Assembly (NCBI RefSeq): GCF_022802975.1
Contig: NZ_JAFEVZ010000006.1
Location: 1-64,000 of the forward strand
DNA length: 64,000 bases
Source of the DNA: Flavobacterium pectinovorum
GTDB lineage: Bacteria > Bacteroidota > Bacteroidia > Flavobacteriales > Flavobacteriaceae
Direction of reading: 5' to 3'
Part shown: positions 9,312 to 18,423 of the stretch, in pieces
Position numbering within the stretch: the stretch's first letter is position 1
Layout of the letters: every line of letters begins with the position of its first letter
Notes under the pieces: generated by a model
Told to the model about the DNA's origin: nothing
Database searches by the model: none
What the model saw: the letters and a program-made list of their open reading frames with translations, nothing else
Translations under genes and position numbers: made by a program

Positions 9312-10040
9312 CTAACTATTTCGTTTAAACTCACTAAGAACAATAGCGGTAGCGGTGGCTACATTTAAACTTTCGGTTTTTTGCAGCTTACCAAATCTTG
9401 GAATTGTGAGTCGGCTTGTTACTATTTTTTCAATCTCTGCCGAAATACCATTGGCTTCATTCCCCATTATAATGATTCCGTTTTGAGGTAATGCAGATTG
9501 ATAAATATTTTCACCATTCATAAAAGTTCCAAATACAGGCAATTTTGCGTTTGTTATAAAAGATTTCAAATCAACATAATTCACATTTACTCTGGCAATA
9601 GATCCCATTGTGGCCTGAACGACTTTTGGATTGTAAATATCTACAGTTTCTTTTGAACAGATAATTTGCTGGATTCCAAACCAATCGCAAAGCCTTAAAA
9701 TGGTTCCTAAATTTCCAGGGTCCCGTATATCGTCTAGAGCTACAATTAAGCCTGAGTCGATTATAGGATTTTCGGCAGGGATTTTGAATACAGCTAAACA
9801 TGTATTTGGAGTTGACAAAGCACTTATTTTTTTAAGATCTTGCTCTGTAATAAGAATACGTTTTGAAAATTCAACCGTTTCGAAATCATTTTGCGTGGTA
9901 AATAAATATTCTAATTCAAAATTGGACTGCAACAATTCCTGAATTACTTTTATTCCTTCGGCAAAAAATAATTGATTAGCAAAACGTTGCTTTTTTTGAT
10001 GTAAACCTGATATAAGTTTTATTTGGTTTTTACTAATCAT
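9312..10040 (-). CDS. TrmH family (SpoU) RNA 2'-O-methyltransferase
   Basis: The 242-residue protein has an N-terminal substrate-binding domain (QKKQRFANQLFFAEGIKVIQELL) and a C-terminal SPOUT domain. The three SpoU motifs are visible: DDIRDPGNLGTILR, IIMGNEANGIS, and LNVATATAIVLSEF. This architecture modifies a ribose 2'-OH in rRNA or tRNA, but the exact substrate cannot be read from sequence. It is convergent with porT and divergent from tamL, with only 37 bases between the two divergent starts. Confidence 0.9.
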   Translation of the reverse strand: MISKNQIKLISGLHQKKQRFANQLFFAEGIKVIQELLQSNFELEYLFTTQNDFETVEFSKRILITEQDLKKISALSTPNTCLAVFKIPAENPIIDSGLIVALDDIRDPGNLGTILRLCDWFGIQQIICSKETVDIYNPKVVQATMGSIARVNVNYVDLKSFITNAKLPVFGTFMNGENIYQSALPQNGIIIMGNEANGISAEIEKIVTSRLTIPRFGKLQKTESLNVATATAIVLSEFKRNS

Positions 10041-10049
10041 AAAATAATG

Positions 10050-10057
10050 TACTTTTG
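10050..10057 (+). promoter_or_regulatory. tamL promoter -7 element (TACTTTTG)
   Basis: This matches TAnnTTTG and lies 20 bases before the TTG start codon at 10078. That supports the TTG as the true start and implies a leader of roughly 15 bases. Confidence 0.6.
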
Positions 10058-10077
10058 AATTAAATATTTAAAAACAC

Positions 10078-12633
10078 TTGAAAAAGATTTTTACAAAAAT
10101 AACAGCATTTATCCTAATAGCAATACTTATTTGCGCTTGTAATGCTGTGAAAAGAGTTCCAGACGGAAAAAACTTACTTACAAAAAATGATATTATTGTA
10201 AACGGCAAATCTACAAATGATGAAATTGCTTCTAATCAGATGTATCAAAAGCCAAACAATAATTTATTAGGATATCCCCTGCGCTTAAATTTATACAATC
10301 TGGCAAAATTAAATCCTGATTCTACCTATCAGGCAAAATTTAAAAACAATCCGGGCAAATATGAGCGTCAATCCAAAATATTATCTGCCAAACAAGTAGA
10401 TCGTCTTGGACAATCTTTTTTATATAAAGGAATTCATGAATTCTTAAAAAAAACCGGCGAAGCTCCTGTAATTATTGATACTTCAAAAACTAAAAAAACC
10501 TTACTTCGTTTAAAATCTTATTACTTCAATAATGGATATTTTAATGTAGCTACCAATTACGACATTGACAGTATAGGTTATAAAAGGGCAAAAATCAATT
10601 ATAATATTACAACAGGGCCTGTTTATACTCTGGATTCCATCAAACATAGTATTAGTACACCCGCACTGGATTCATTACATAAAACAAATCCGGAACCTTC
10701 TATATTAAAATCAGGAAATCAATTTAAAACCAGCGATTTTGAAGATGAAAAAAACCGTATTACTACCTATTTCAGAAATCACGGTGCTTACTATTTTCAG
10801 CCTACGTATGTTACTTTTGATGTTGATACCATTGGCAAAAAAAACAAAGCCGATATCAATTTAATCATTAAAGACAACAGCATACAAGAAAAGGATTCCA
10901 GCAGAACAGAACCTTTTAAATTGTATAAAATAAGCGATGTTAATATTTATACCGATTATTCTCCTGCCCGTGCAAAAAGCCAAATTAAGGACAGTACGAC
11001 TTACAACAACTTTAATTTGTATAGTTACGATAGATTAAAATACAAACCACGTGCAATTACAGATGCTATTTTTATAACAAAAGGAGCCACTTATGCCGAT
11101 TTTAGAACGACTCTTTCATCGCGTTATTTAAACAATCTGAAAATTTTTAATTATCCATCCATACAATATGAAGTTGACAAACGAGATTCAACAGCTCAAT
11201 CGTTAATTGCAAAAGTTTATTTAACACCAAGAAAAAAATATAGTTTTGGTGCCACTTTAGATTTGACCCATTCTAATATTCAGGATTTTGGAATTGGAGC
11301 CAGTATTTCACAAACGATTCGAAATGTATTTAACAGGGCTGAAACTCTCGAAATTTCCGCACGAGTAAACGTGGGGTCTTCAAAAGATATGGCCAATCCT
11401 AATGATAATTTCTTTAATGTTTCAGAATACGGGGTTGACATGAAGCTAAATTTTCCCAGAATTTTAATGCCTTTTGGTACTGAAAAAATCATCCCGAAAA
11501 GTATGATTCCATCAACATCCATAGCAGCTGGTTTTTCTAAACAAAGAAACATCGGACTGGACAAAGAAAACTTTACAGGAGGCCTGTCCTATCTTTGGTC
11601 ACCAAAAAGATACAATTCGGCAAAATTAGACTTACTTAATGCACAATATGTTCGCAACCTAAACCCTGATAATTATTTTAGGGTCTATACTTCGTCTTAT
11701 GACGAATTAAACAATATTGCAAACGTGTATAATGTTACGGCATCTAATGTTGACAATAACGGAAATTTGAAAATAAATGAGGGAACAACAGGTTTCACAA
11801 ATGATGTTATAAATAAAAGAACAGCATTAACACCATCAGATTCAGAATATAAAAATGTTGAAAGCATTGAAGAAAGAAGAGTTCGACTTACCGAAAATGA
11901 CTTTATTTTGTCCACAAGTTATACCTTTACTAAAACGACTAAAAAAGATTTAGCAGATAATACTTTTTATCAGTTTAAAACTAAAATCGAGTCAGCCGGA
12001 ACTTTATTATCTGCCATTTCAAGCGTGGGAAATTTGTCTAAAAACTCCAGAGGTAATTACGATATCTTTAATCTGGAATATTCAGAATACATAAAAACCG
12101 AATTTGACTACATCAAACACTGGGATTTTGGAAAAGAAAAAGTATTAGCGGTAAGAAGCTTTTTTGGAATCGCAATTCCTTTTGGAAACTCAGATTATAT
12201 TCCTTTTTCGCGAAGTTACTATTCAGGAGGATCAAATGACAATCGTGCGTGGCAGCCTTACGCCTTAGGTCCCGGAAGCACAAATGCTGTAAATGATTTT
12301 AATGAGGCCAATATGAAACTTGCCCTTAGCGGTGAATTTAGGTTTAAAATTTTCGGAGATGTTAAGGGTGCGATTTTTGCAGATGCCGGAAATATCTGGA
12401 ATGTGCTCGATAATGTAACTGACGAGAAGGCAAAATTCTCTGGCGTAAACGATTTAGTTGAAATTGCTTTGGGTTCCGGATTTGGTTTACGATACGATTT
12501 AAGTTTTTTTGTTATTCGTTTAGATTTAGGCTTTAAGACTTATAATCCGGCGCATGAGCCGGGTAATCGCTGGTTTAGAGAGTACAATTTTGGGCACTCG
12601 GTTTTAAATTTTGGGATAAATTATCCGTTCTAA
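10078..12633 (+). CDS. tamL: BamA/TamA family outer-membrane lipoprotein (TamL-like)
   Basis: The 851-residue protein starts at a TTG. No in-frame ATG lies upstream because a stop intervenes, and the TTG start gives a good lipoprotein signal ending in LICAC. POTRA-like repeats follow (about 30-330), then a C-terminal surface-antigen barrel ending in phenylalanine, as expected for a substrate of the BAM complex. A lipidated member of the Omp85 superfamily fits TamL, the Bacteroidota counterpart of TamA that works with TamB in outer-membrane homeostasis. The neighbourhood (porT, TrmH) is an outer-membrane biogenesis hub. Plain BamA is unlikely because of the lipobox. Confidence 0.85.
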   Translation: MKKIFTKITAFILIAILICACNAVKRVPDGKNLLTKNDIIVNGKSTNDEIASNQMYQKPNNNLLGYPLRLNLYNLAKLNPDSTYQAKFKNNPGKYERQSKILSAKQVDRLGQSFLYKGIHEFLKKTGEAPVIIDTSKTKKTLLRLKSYYFNNGYFNVATNYDIDSIGYKRAKINYNITTGPVYTLDSIKHSISTPALDSLHKTNPEPSILKSGNQFKTSDFEDEKNRITTYFRNHGAYYFQPTYVTFDVDTIGKKNKADINLIIKDNSIQEKDSSRTEPFKLYKISDVNIYTDYSPARAKSQIKDSTTYNNFNLYSYDRLKYKPRAITDAIFITKGATYADFRTTLSSRYLNNLKIFNYPSIQYEVDKRDSTAQSLIAKVYLTPRKKYSFGATLDLTHSNIQDFGIGASISQTIRNVFNRAETLEISARVNVGSSKDMANPNDNFFNVSEYGVDMKLNFPRILMPFGTEKIIPKSMIPSTSIAAGFSKQRNIGLDKENFTGGLSYLWSPKRYNSAKLDLLNAQYVRNLNPDNYFRVYTSSYDELNNIANVYNVTASNVDNNGNLKINEGTTGFTNDVINKRTALTPSDSEYKNVESIEERRVRLTENDFILSTSYTFTKTTKKDLADNTFYQFKTKIESAGTLLSAISSVGNLSKNSRGNYDIFNLEYSEYIKTEFDYIKHWDFGKEKVLAVRSFFGIAIPFGNSDYIPFSRSYYSGGSNDNRAWQPYALGPGSTNAVNDFNEANMKLALSGEFRFKIFGDVKGAIFADAGNIWNVLDNVTDEKAKFSGVNDLVEIALGSGFGLRYDLSFFVIRLDLGFKTYNPAHEPGNRWFREYNFGHSVLNFGINYPF

Positions 12634-12647
12634 TGCTAATTAATTCT

Positions 12648-12655
12648 TATTTTTG
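12648..12655 (+). promoter_or_regulatory. Possible fbaA promoter -7 element (TATTTTTG)
   Basis: It matches TAnnTTTG and lies 37 bases before the fbaA ATG, between tamL and fbaA. Confidence 0.5.
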
Positions 12656-12692
12656 CAACCTAAAAACCTAAAAACAACTAAAAAAAATTACA

Positions 12693-13760
12693 ATGGCACA
12701 CAATATTAAACCAGGAGTGGCAACAGGAGATCAGGTACAGGAAATCTTTAATTATGCTAAAGAAAAAGGATTTGCCCTTCCGGCAGTAAACGTTACCGGA
12801 TCCAGTACAATTAATGGAGTTCTTGAAACTGCTGCAAAACTTAATGCTCCGGTTATCATTCAGTTTTCTAACGGAGGAGCACAATTCAACGCTGGAAAAG
12901 GATTATCTAATGCAGGTGAAAAAGCAGCAATCGCGGGAGGAATCGCAGGAGCAAAACACATTCATACTTTAGCGGAAGCTTACGGTGCAACTGTAATTTT
13001 ACATACTGACCACTGTGCAAAAAAATTATTACCTTGGATCGATGGTTTGTTAGATGCATCTGAAAAACATTTTGCAGAAACAGGAAAACCATTATTCAGT
13101 TCTCACATGATCGATTTGTCTGAGGAGCCAATCGAAGAAAATATTGAGATCTGTAAAGAATATTTGGCCAGAATGAGTAAAATGGGCATGACATTAGAAA
13201 TCGAGCTTGGTATTACAGGTGGTGAGGAAGATGGTGTTGATAACTCTGATGTAGACAGTTCAAAATTATACACTCAGCCAGAAGAAGTAGCTTATGCTTA
13301 CGAAGAATTATCTAAAGTAAGCCCTAAATTTACAATTGCTGCTGCATTTGGAAACGTTCACGGTGTTTACAAACCAGGAAACGTAAAATTGACTCCAAAA
13401 ATCTTAAAAAATTCTCAGGATTTCGTTCAAAACAAATTCAACACAGGTCATAACCCTGTAGATTTCGTTTTCCACGGAGGTTCAGGTTCTACACTTGAAG
13501 AAATCAGAGAAGGAATTAGCTACGGAGTTATCAAAATGAACATTGATACCGATTTACAATTTGCATATACTGAAGGAATCCGTGATTATATGGTTAAAAA
13601 TCTTGAGTATTTGAAATCTCAAATTGGTAATCCGGAAGGAGCTGATGTTCCTAACAAAAAATATTATGACCCAAGAAGATGGGTTCGTGAAAGCGAAGTA
13701 ACATTCAACGCAAGACTTGAACAAGCTTTTGCAGATTTGAATAACGTAAATACATTATAA
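12693..13760 (+). CDS. fbaA: Class II fructose-bisphosphate aldolase
   Basis: The 355-residue zinc-dependent aldolase cleaves fructose 1,6-bisphosphate in glycolysis and runs in reverse in gluconeogenesis. Metal and substrate motifs are visible: ILHTDHCAKK (zinc His and catalytic Asp), TLEIELGITGGEEDGVD, AAFGNVHGVY (zinc His), FVFHGGSGS, and KMNIDTDLQFAYT. Length and motifs match the long class IIA form of E. coli FbaA. It is followed by accD, with a 19-bp inverted repeat in the gap. Confidence 0.97.
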   Translation: MAHNIKPGVATGDQVQEIFNYAKEKGFALPAVNVTGSSTINGVLETAAKLNAPVIIQFSNGGAQFNAGKGLSNAGEKAAIAGGIAGAKHIHTLAEAYGATVILHTDHCAKKLLPWIDGLLDASEKHFAETGKPLFSSHMIDLSEEPIEENIEICKEYLARMSKMGMTLEIELGITGGEEDGVDNSDVDSSKLYTQPEEVAYAYEELSKVSPKFTIAAAFGNVHGVYKPGNVKLTPKILKNSQDFVQNKFNTGHNPVDFVFHGGSGSTLEEIREGISYGVIKMNIDTDLQFAYTEGIRDYMVKNLEYLKSQIGNPEGADVPNKKYYDPRRWVRESEVTFNARLEQAFADLNNVNTL

Positions 13761-13771
13761 TAAAAAGTTGA

Positions 13772-13820
13772 AAGTTTCAGGTTTCAAGTTTCAGGTTTTC
13801 CAACTTGAAACCTGAAACTT
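13772..13820. repeat. Perfect 19-bp inverted repeat between fbaA and accD
   Basis: Bases 13772-13790 and 13802-13820 are exact reverse complements around an 11-base loop. The motif is made of GTTTCAGG/TTTCAAG words. A related run of the same words occurs inside the glycosyltransferase gene near 31328. It could act as a terminator or mRNA-stabilising hairpin, though no strong T-tract follows. Confidence 0.85.
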
Positions 13821-13841
13821 AAAACAAAAAAAACATTCAAT

Positions 13842-14696
13842 ATGGCTTGGTTTAAAAGACAGGAAAAAGGGATTACGACCGCTACAGAAGACAAAATGGA
13901 CGTTCCGAAAGGATTGTGGTACAAATCTCCTACCGGAAAAATTATTGATGCTGACGAATTAGCGAGAAATTTATTTGTTAGCCCTGAAGATGATTTTCAT
14001 GTTCGAATTGGAAGCGCAATCTATTTTGAAATTTTATTTGACAACAACGAATTTGTTGAGTTAGATAAAAACATGACATCAAAAGATCCTTTGCATTTTG
14101 TCGATACAAAAAAATACGCAGAGCGATTAAAAGATGTAATGGAAAAAACACATCTTAAAGACGCTGTTCGTACCGGAGTAGGAAAATCAAAAGGAAAAGA
14201 ACTTGTTGTTTGTGCGATGGATTTCGCCTTTATTGGAGGTTCTATGGGAGCTGTTGTGGGTGAAAAAATCGCAAGAGGTATTGATCATGCGATCAAAAAC
14301 AAACTGCCTTTTGTAATGATTTCTAAATCTGGTGGAGCACGTATGATGGAAGCTGCTTACTCTTTAATGCAGTTGGCTAAAACGTCTGTAAAATTGGCAC
14401 AGCTTGCCGAAGCCGGCTTACCGTACATCTCTTTGTGTACTGATCCAACTACCGGAGGGACAACTGCATCTTACGCTATGTTGGGAGATATCAACATCTC
14501 TGAGCCGGGTGCTTTGATTGGTTTTGCAGGTCCGCGTGTGGTTCGCGATACTACAGGAAAAGATTTACCTGAAGGTTTTCAAACAGCTGAGTTTCTTTTA
14601 GAGCACGGTTTCCTCGATTTTATTACACCAAGAAAAGATTTGAAAGATAAAATTAACTTGTATATTGATTTGATTCAGAATAATACAATTAGATAG
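13842..14696 (+). CDS. accD: Acetyl-CoA carboxylase carboxyltransferase subunit beta, without zinc-ribbon cysteines
   Basis: The 284-residue protein has the carboxyltransferase crotonase fold: [61 protein letters not shown] and [18 protein letters not shown] are all typical of AccD. It pairs with AccA to move carboxylate from biotin to acetyl-CoA, the first step of fatty acid synthesis. The N-terminal [10 protein letters not shown] and [11 protein letters not shown] align with the usual four-cysteine zinc ribbon, but all four cysteines are replaced. From memory this holds in other flavobacteria, so it is probably a lineage trait rather than damage. It is downstream of fbaA and may share its transcript. 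Confidence 0.95.
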   Translation: MAWFKRQEKGITTATEDKMDVPKGLWYKSPTGKIIDADELARNLFVSPEDDFHVRIGSAIYFEILFDNNEFVELDKNMTSKDPLHFVDTKKYAERLKDVMEKTHLKDAVRTGVGKSKGKELVVCAMDFAFIGGSMGAVVGEKIARGIDHAIKNKLPFVMISKSGGARMMEAAYSLMQLAKTSVKLAQLAEAGLPYISLCTDPTTGGTTASYAMLGDINISEPGALIGFAGPRVVRDTTGKDLPEGFQTAEFLLEHGFLDFITPRKDLKDKINLYIDLIQNNTIR

Positions 14697-14718
14697 TTTT
14701 AAAAAATATTAAAGTATT

Positions 14719-14756
14719 AAAATCTCATCCGCTTAATTGCAGGTGGGATTTTTTTA
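14719..14756 (+). terminator. Intrinsic terminator of accD
   Basis: AATCTCATCC pairs with GGTGGGATT (two G-U pairs) around an 11-base loop and is followed by seven T residues. Confidence 0.7.
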
Positions 14757-14780
14757 TATCTTTATTTTAAATCTTAGTGT

Positions 14781-15407
14781 ATGAAAAGAGTTTTTATTGG
14801 TTTTGTAATTTGTTTGTTCCTTAATTGCTCCAAAAAGGAAAATACAATTAGCAATACTACATATGTAATATCCAAAAAAGATATTATCACTAATATTTCC
14901 AACAAACCAAAAGACAAAAATATCCCTCCACCTCCCCCTATTCCAGGCTGGCTGTTTTACGGCACCAATACTTTTATTATTGATAAAGATTCAAAAATTT
15001 ATTATTTTCAAAGAGAAAAAATTGGACGAATCTGTGGACATAAGTTTGATGATACAATTCCTCATTTCATAAATTTACAGCCAAAAGATTTAATAGAAAT
15101 ACCAAATAATATGATTTCCGATTTTATAAAATTAAATTATAAGGATAATTTTCGAAATATAACTTTTATAGCATCCTCATTAGACACTTTAAAAACTCAA
15201 AATTATTTTGATTTAATAAATGCCATTGAATCTTCATTAAACCAAGATGATTTATATTTCATAAGAAGAACAACTCAAGAGGAGGATACTGTTTTTAAGT
15301 ATAAGAAAAACAATGATTATTACAATTCAGAAAACATTAAATGGGATGAAAAAAGAATTAGATTTCCTTTCATAAAACCAAAATTACAGAAAACGAACTT
15401 GCAATAA
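14781..15407 (+). CDS. Hypothetical lipoprotein with a polyproline stretch
   Basis: I do not recognise a family. The 208-residue protein opens with a lipoprotein signal (MKRVFIGFVICLFLNC, Cys16). It has five consecutive prolines at about residues 49-53, followed by IPGWLFYGTN. The remainder is a mixed alpha/beta sequence of low complexity bias. It stands alone between the accD terminator and a convergent ABC permease gene. Base composition is like its neighbours. It could be a lineage-specific envelope protein. Confidence 0.65.
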   Translation: MKRVFIGFVICLFLNCSKKENTISNTTYVISKKDIITNISNKPKDKNIPPPPPIPGWLFYGTNTFIIDKDSKIYYFQREKIGRICGHKFDDTIPHFINLQPKDLIEIPNNMISDFIKLNYKDNFRNITFIASSLDTLKTQNYFDLINAIESSLNQDDLYFIRRTTQEEDTVFKYKKNNDYYNSENIKWDEKRIRFPFIKPKLQKTNLQ

Positions 15408-15428
15408 TTAGACTAAAATCTTCAAAAA

Positions 15429-16676
15429 CTACATTCCAGTTCGAATCGCTTCAACCGGATCTAAATTAGCTGCCGAAATTGCAGGCAAAATACCTGAAAT
15501 TAACCCAATAAGACCCGCTAAAGAAGTTCCTAACATTATATTTCCAAAACTTAAAACAAATTCAAAATCGAGTGCTTTTGTTAAAACAAACGCAATTCCC
15601 CAAACCATCAATAAGCCAATGATTCCTCCAATTACAGAAAGAATTATGGCTTCGAATAAAAACTGAAATAAGATAAATCGGTTTTTAGCACCCAGCGATT
15701 TTTGAATTCCGATTAAATTGGTTCTTTCTTTTACAGAAACGAACATAATATTCGCAATTCCGAAACCTCCAACTAAAAGAGAAAACCCACTGATAATCCA
15801 TCCCACAACATTCATCTGACCTAAAATTCCATCAATAAAATCAGTAAATCCGGAAAGCACATTGATAAAAAAGTTATCCATCTCCCCTGCTTTCATTCCA
15901 CGAATAGCTCTAAGTTTTTGTGTCACTTCTGCCTTATAAGCCTCCATATCTACTCCTTTTTCCGGTTTCAAAATTATCATTGGTGTCATTGAATCACTAT
16001 CACCATACATCCTGCGTAAAAAATTCGCCGGTAAGTAAACTGATGTATCATTACTATCTCCAAAAAAACCAGCTCCCTGTTTTGCAATAACTCCAATTAC
16101 TGTAAAACGCTGCCCGTATAACCGAATATTTTTACCAATGGGATCACTTGAACCAAAAAGTCCATCGGCAATATCATATCCTAAAACTATAACTGCTGTT
16201 CCCGAATTCGATTCAGATTCATTATAAAATCTTCCTTTATCAAAACTCAAACCATCAATATCTCCCATCTCAAATGAAGATGGATTAACCTTCACATCTG
16301 CCACCGTCTTTGAATCATATTTTAAAGTTTCTTTATTCACCCAAAGCTGATACCCTACCTGATTTGTATTATTAAGAGAATTTTTCAAACTAATATACTC
16401 ATCGTATTTCACATTTGGAAACTGCTCTCTTTTCCATTGTGGAATTTCAGAGGGTCCAAAGCTGAACTTCATTAGATAAATCGTATTTTTATCTAAACTG
16501 CTCAAATCTTTAGAAATCTTTCTATCAAGAGAATCCACAGCAGCAAGTACAGCAATGATCGAAAAAATACCAATGGTAACACCCAATAACGACAATAGCG
16601 TACGTAATTTATTATTTCGTAAAGCATTAATGGCAAAGCTCAGACTTTCTTTTAACAACCTAAGATAAAGTAGCAT
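15429..16676 (-). CDS. MacB-like ABC transporter permease (FtsX domain)
   Basis: The 415-residue protein has one N-terminal membrane span (LRTLLSLLGVTIGIFSIIAVL), a large periplasmic MacB-PCD domain (about 45-250) and three C-terminal spans of the FtsX type. It ends with the conserved ISAANLDPVEAIRTGM. This is the permease half of a type VII (MacB-like) mechanotransmission ABC transporter, as used for lipoprotein, peptide or drug handling. No ATPase gene lies next to it, so the partner is elsewhere. The substrate cannot be inferred. Confidence 0.88.
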   Translation of the reverse strand: MLLYLRLLKESLSFAINALRNNKLRTLLSLLGVTIGIFSIIAVLAAVDSLDRKISKDLSSLDKNTIYLMKFSFGPSEIPQWKREQFPNVKYDEYISLKNSLNNTNQVGYQLWVNKETLKYDSKTVADVKVNPSSFEMGDIDGLSFDKGRFYNESESNSGTAVIVLGYDIADGLFGSSDPIGKNIRLYGQRFTVIGVIAKQGAGFFGDSNDTSVYLPANFLRRMYGDSDSMTPMIILKPEKGVDMEAYKAEVTQKLRAIRGMKAGEMDNFFINVLSGFTDFIDGILGQMNVVGWIISGFSLLVGGFGIANIMFVSVKERTNLIGIQKSLGAKNRFILFQFLFEAIILSVIGGIIGLLMVWGIAFVLTKALDFEFVLSFGNIMLGTSLAGLIGLISGILPAISAANLDPVEAIRTGM

Positions 16677-16809
16677 ATTTTCATTTTTTTCGACAAAGTA
16701 AAATTCAATAAATTTAAATCAAAAACCTAATAAAAGGTAACTAACTCATCAGTAGTTTTTTTTAATATAATGTTACAAGAATTCCTTTAAATATATTATC
16801 AAAAAAAAC

Positions 16810-16817
16810 TACTTTTG
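16810..16817 (+). promoter_or_regulatory. purH promoter -7 element (TACTTTTG)
   Basis: It matches TAnnTTTG exactly. The purH frame can be extended to a TTG at 16815, but that codon is part of this element. The ATG at 16842 is therefore the real start. Confidence 0.7.
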
Positions 16818-16841
16818 CAGTCTGAAAATTATAACTACACA

Positions 16842-18368
16842 ATGAGCACAACTAAAACAATACAATCAGCATTAATTTCTGTTTTTTCGAAAGATGGATT
16901 AGAGCCTATCGTTAGAAAATTACATGAGCAAAACGTAACACTTTACTCAACTGGAGGAACTGAAGATTTTATTAAGAATCTTGGAATTCCGGTAGTTCCT
17001 GTTGAAGATATTACTTCATTCCCGGAAATCCTTGGCGGAAGAGTAAAAACGTTGCACCCGAAAATTTTTGGTGGAATTTTAAATCGTCAGGATAATGAAA
17101 GTGACGTTCAGCAAATGAAAGAATTTGATATTCCTCAGATTGATTTGGTAATTGTTGACTTGTATCCTTTTGAAAAAACAGTTGCTTCAGGCGCAAGCGA
17201 ACAAGATATCATTGAAAAAATTGATATTGGAGGAATTTCATTAATCCGTGCTGGTGCAAAAAACTTCAAAGACACAGTAATTGTAGCTTCAGTAAACGAA
17301 TACAGCTTGCTTTTAGATTTGATTACAGAACAAAACGGAGCAACAACTCTTGAAAACAGAAGATTGTTGGCTACAAAAGCATTCCACGTTTCTTCTCACT
17401 ATGATGGTGCCATTTTTAACTATTTCAACACAGACGAAACCATTTACAAAGAAAGTATTGCAGATGGTCAAGTTTTAAGATACGGTGAAAACCCTCATCA
17501 AAAAGGATTTTTCTTTGGGGATTTTGACGCTATGTTCAAAAAAGTTCACGGAAAAGAATTGTCATACAACAACTTATTAGATGTTGACGCTGCAGTAAAT
17601 TTAATTGCCGAATTTAAAACTGACGGACCAACATTCGCTATTTTAAAACACAATAACGCTTGTGGATTAGCTTCAAGAAAAACAATCAGCGAGGCTTATT
17701 TAGCCGCTTTAGCTTGTGATCCAACTTCTGCTTTTGGAGGTGTTTTGATTTCAAATACTAAAATTGATTTAGCTACAGCTCAGGAAATTAATAAATTATT
17801 TTGTGAAGTTGTTATTGCTCCAAGTTATGACGACGAAGCAATTGTAGTTTTACAAGAAAAGAAAAACAGAATCATTTTAGTTCAAAATGATGTTGAATTA
17901 CCATCCCGCCAAGTAAGAACATGTCTTAATGGTTTGTTAATTCAGGACAGAAATAATATTACAGATACTAAAGAGCATTTAAAAACCGTTACAATTACAG
18001 AACCTACTGCTTCTGAAATTGAAGATTTGATTTTTGCTTCTAAAATCTGTAAAAACACGAAATCAAACACGATTGTGTTTGCAAAAAACGGAACATTAAT
18101 TTCGTCAGGAACTGGCCAGACTTCAAGAGTTGACGCTTTGGTTCAGGCTGTTGATAAAGCAAAAGCTTTTGGATTTGATTTAACAGGAGCTTCCATGGCG
18201 AGCGATGCATTTTTCCCTTTTCCGGACTGTGTAGAATTAGCCAAAAAAGCAGGAATAACGGCAGTAATTCAGCCTGGAGGTTCGATAAAAGATGAATTAA
18301 GCATAAATTATTGCAACGAAAATAATCTTGCAATGGTATTTACAGGAACACGTCATTTTAAACATTAA
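16842..18368 (+). CDS. purH: Bifunctional AICAR formyltransferase/IMP cyclohydrolase
   Basis: The 508-residue protein performs the last two steps of purine synthesis, AICAR to FAICAR to IMP. The N-terminal MGS-like cyclohydrolase domain shows STGGTEDFI, ILGGRVKTLHPKIFGG and IDIGGISLIRAGAKN. The formyltransferase domain shows LRYGENPHQKG, LKHNNACGLA, DPTSAFGG and the C-terminal AVIQPGGSIKD and FTGTRHFKH. The start is chosen by the promoter element just upstream. It is followed by the mre operon, which has its own promoter element. Confidence 0.97.
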   Translation: MSTTKTIQSALISVFSKDGLEPIVRKLHEQNVTLYSTGGTEDFIKNLGIPVVPVEDITSFPEILGGRVKTLHPKIFGGILNRQDNESDVQQMKEFDIPQIDLVIVDLYPFEKTVASGASEQDIIEKIDIGGISLIRAGAKNFKDTVIVASVNEYSLLLDLITEQNGATTLENRRLLATKAFHVSSHYDGAIFNYFNTDETIYKESIADGQVLRYGENPHQKGFFFGDFDAMFKKVHGKELSYNNLLDVDAAVNLIAEFKTDGPTFAILKHNNACGLASRKTISEAYLAALACDPTSAFGGVLISNTKIDLATAQEINKLFCEVVIAPSYDDEAIVVLQEKKNRIILVQNDVELPSRQVRTCLNGLLIQDRNNITDTKEHLKTVTITEPTASEIEDLIFASKICKNTKSNTIVFAKNGTLISSGTGQTSRVDALVQAVDKAKAFGFDLTGASMASDAFFPFPDCVELAKKAGITAVIQPGGSIKDELSINYCNENNLAMVFTGTRHFKH

Positions 18369-18374
18369 TTTGTT

Positions 18375-18382
18375 TAACTTTG
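18375..18382 (+). promoter_or_regulatory. mreB promoter -7 element (TAACTTTG)
   Basis: It matches TAnnTTTG and lies about 41 bases before the mreB ATG. It probably drives the whole mre/rod operon. Confidence 0.55.
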
Positions 18383-18423
18383 TTCGATAATTATTTATAA
18401 CATTTTAAACCCCTAAAAAACTT

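Noticed and set aside
9571..9801. Minus-strand open frame inside the TrmH-family gene
   Set aside because: It is a shadow in another frame of a well-supported gene and shows no family motif.
15429..16676. Complete MacAB-TolC type exporter
   Set aside because: Only the permease is present. No ATPase, adaptor or outer-membrane gene lies next to it.
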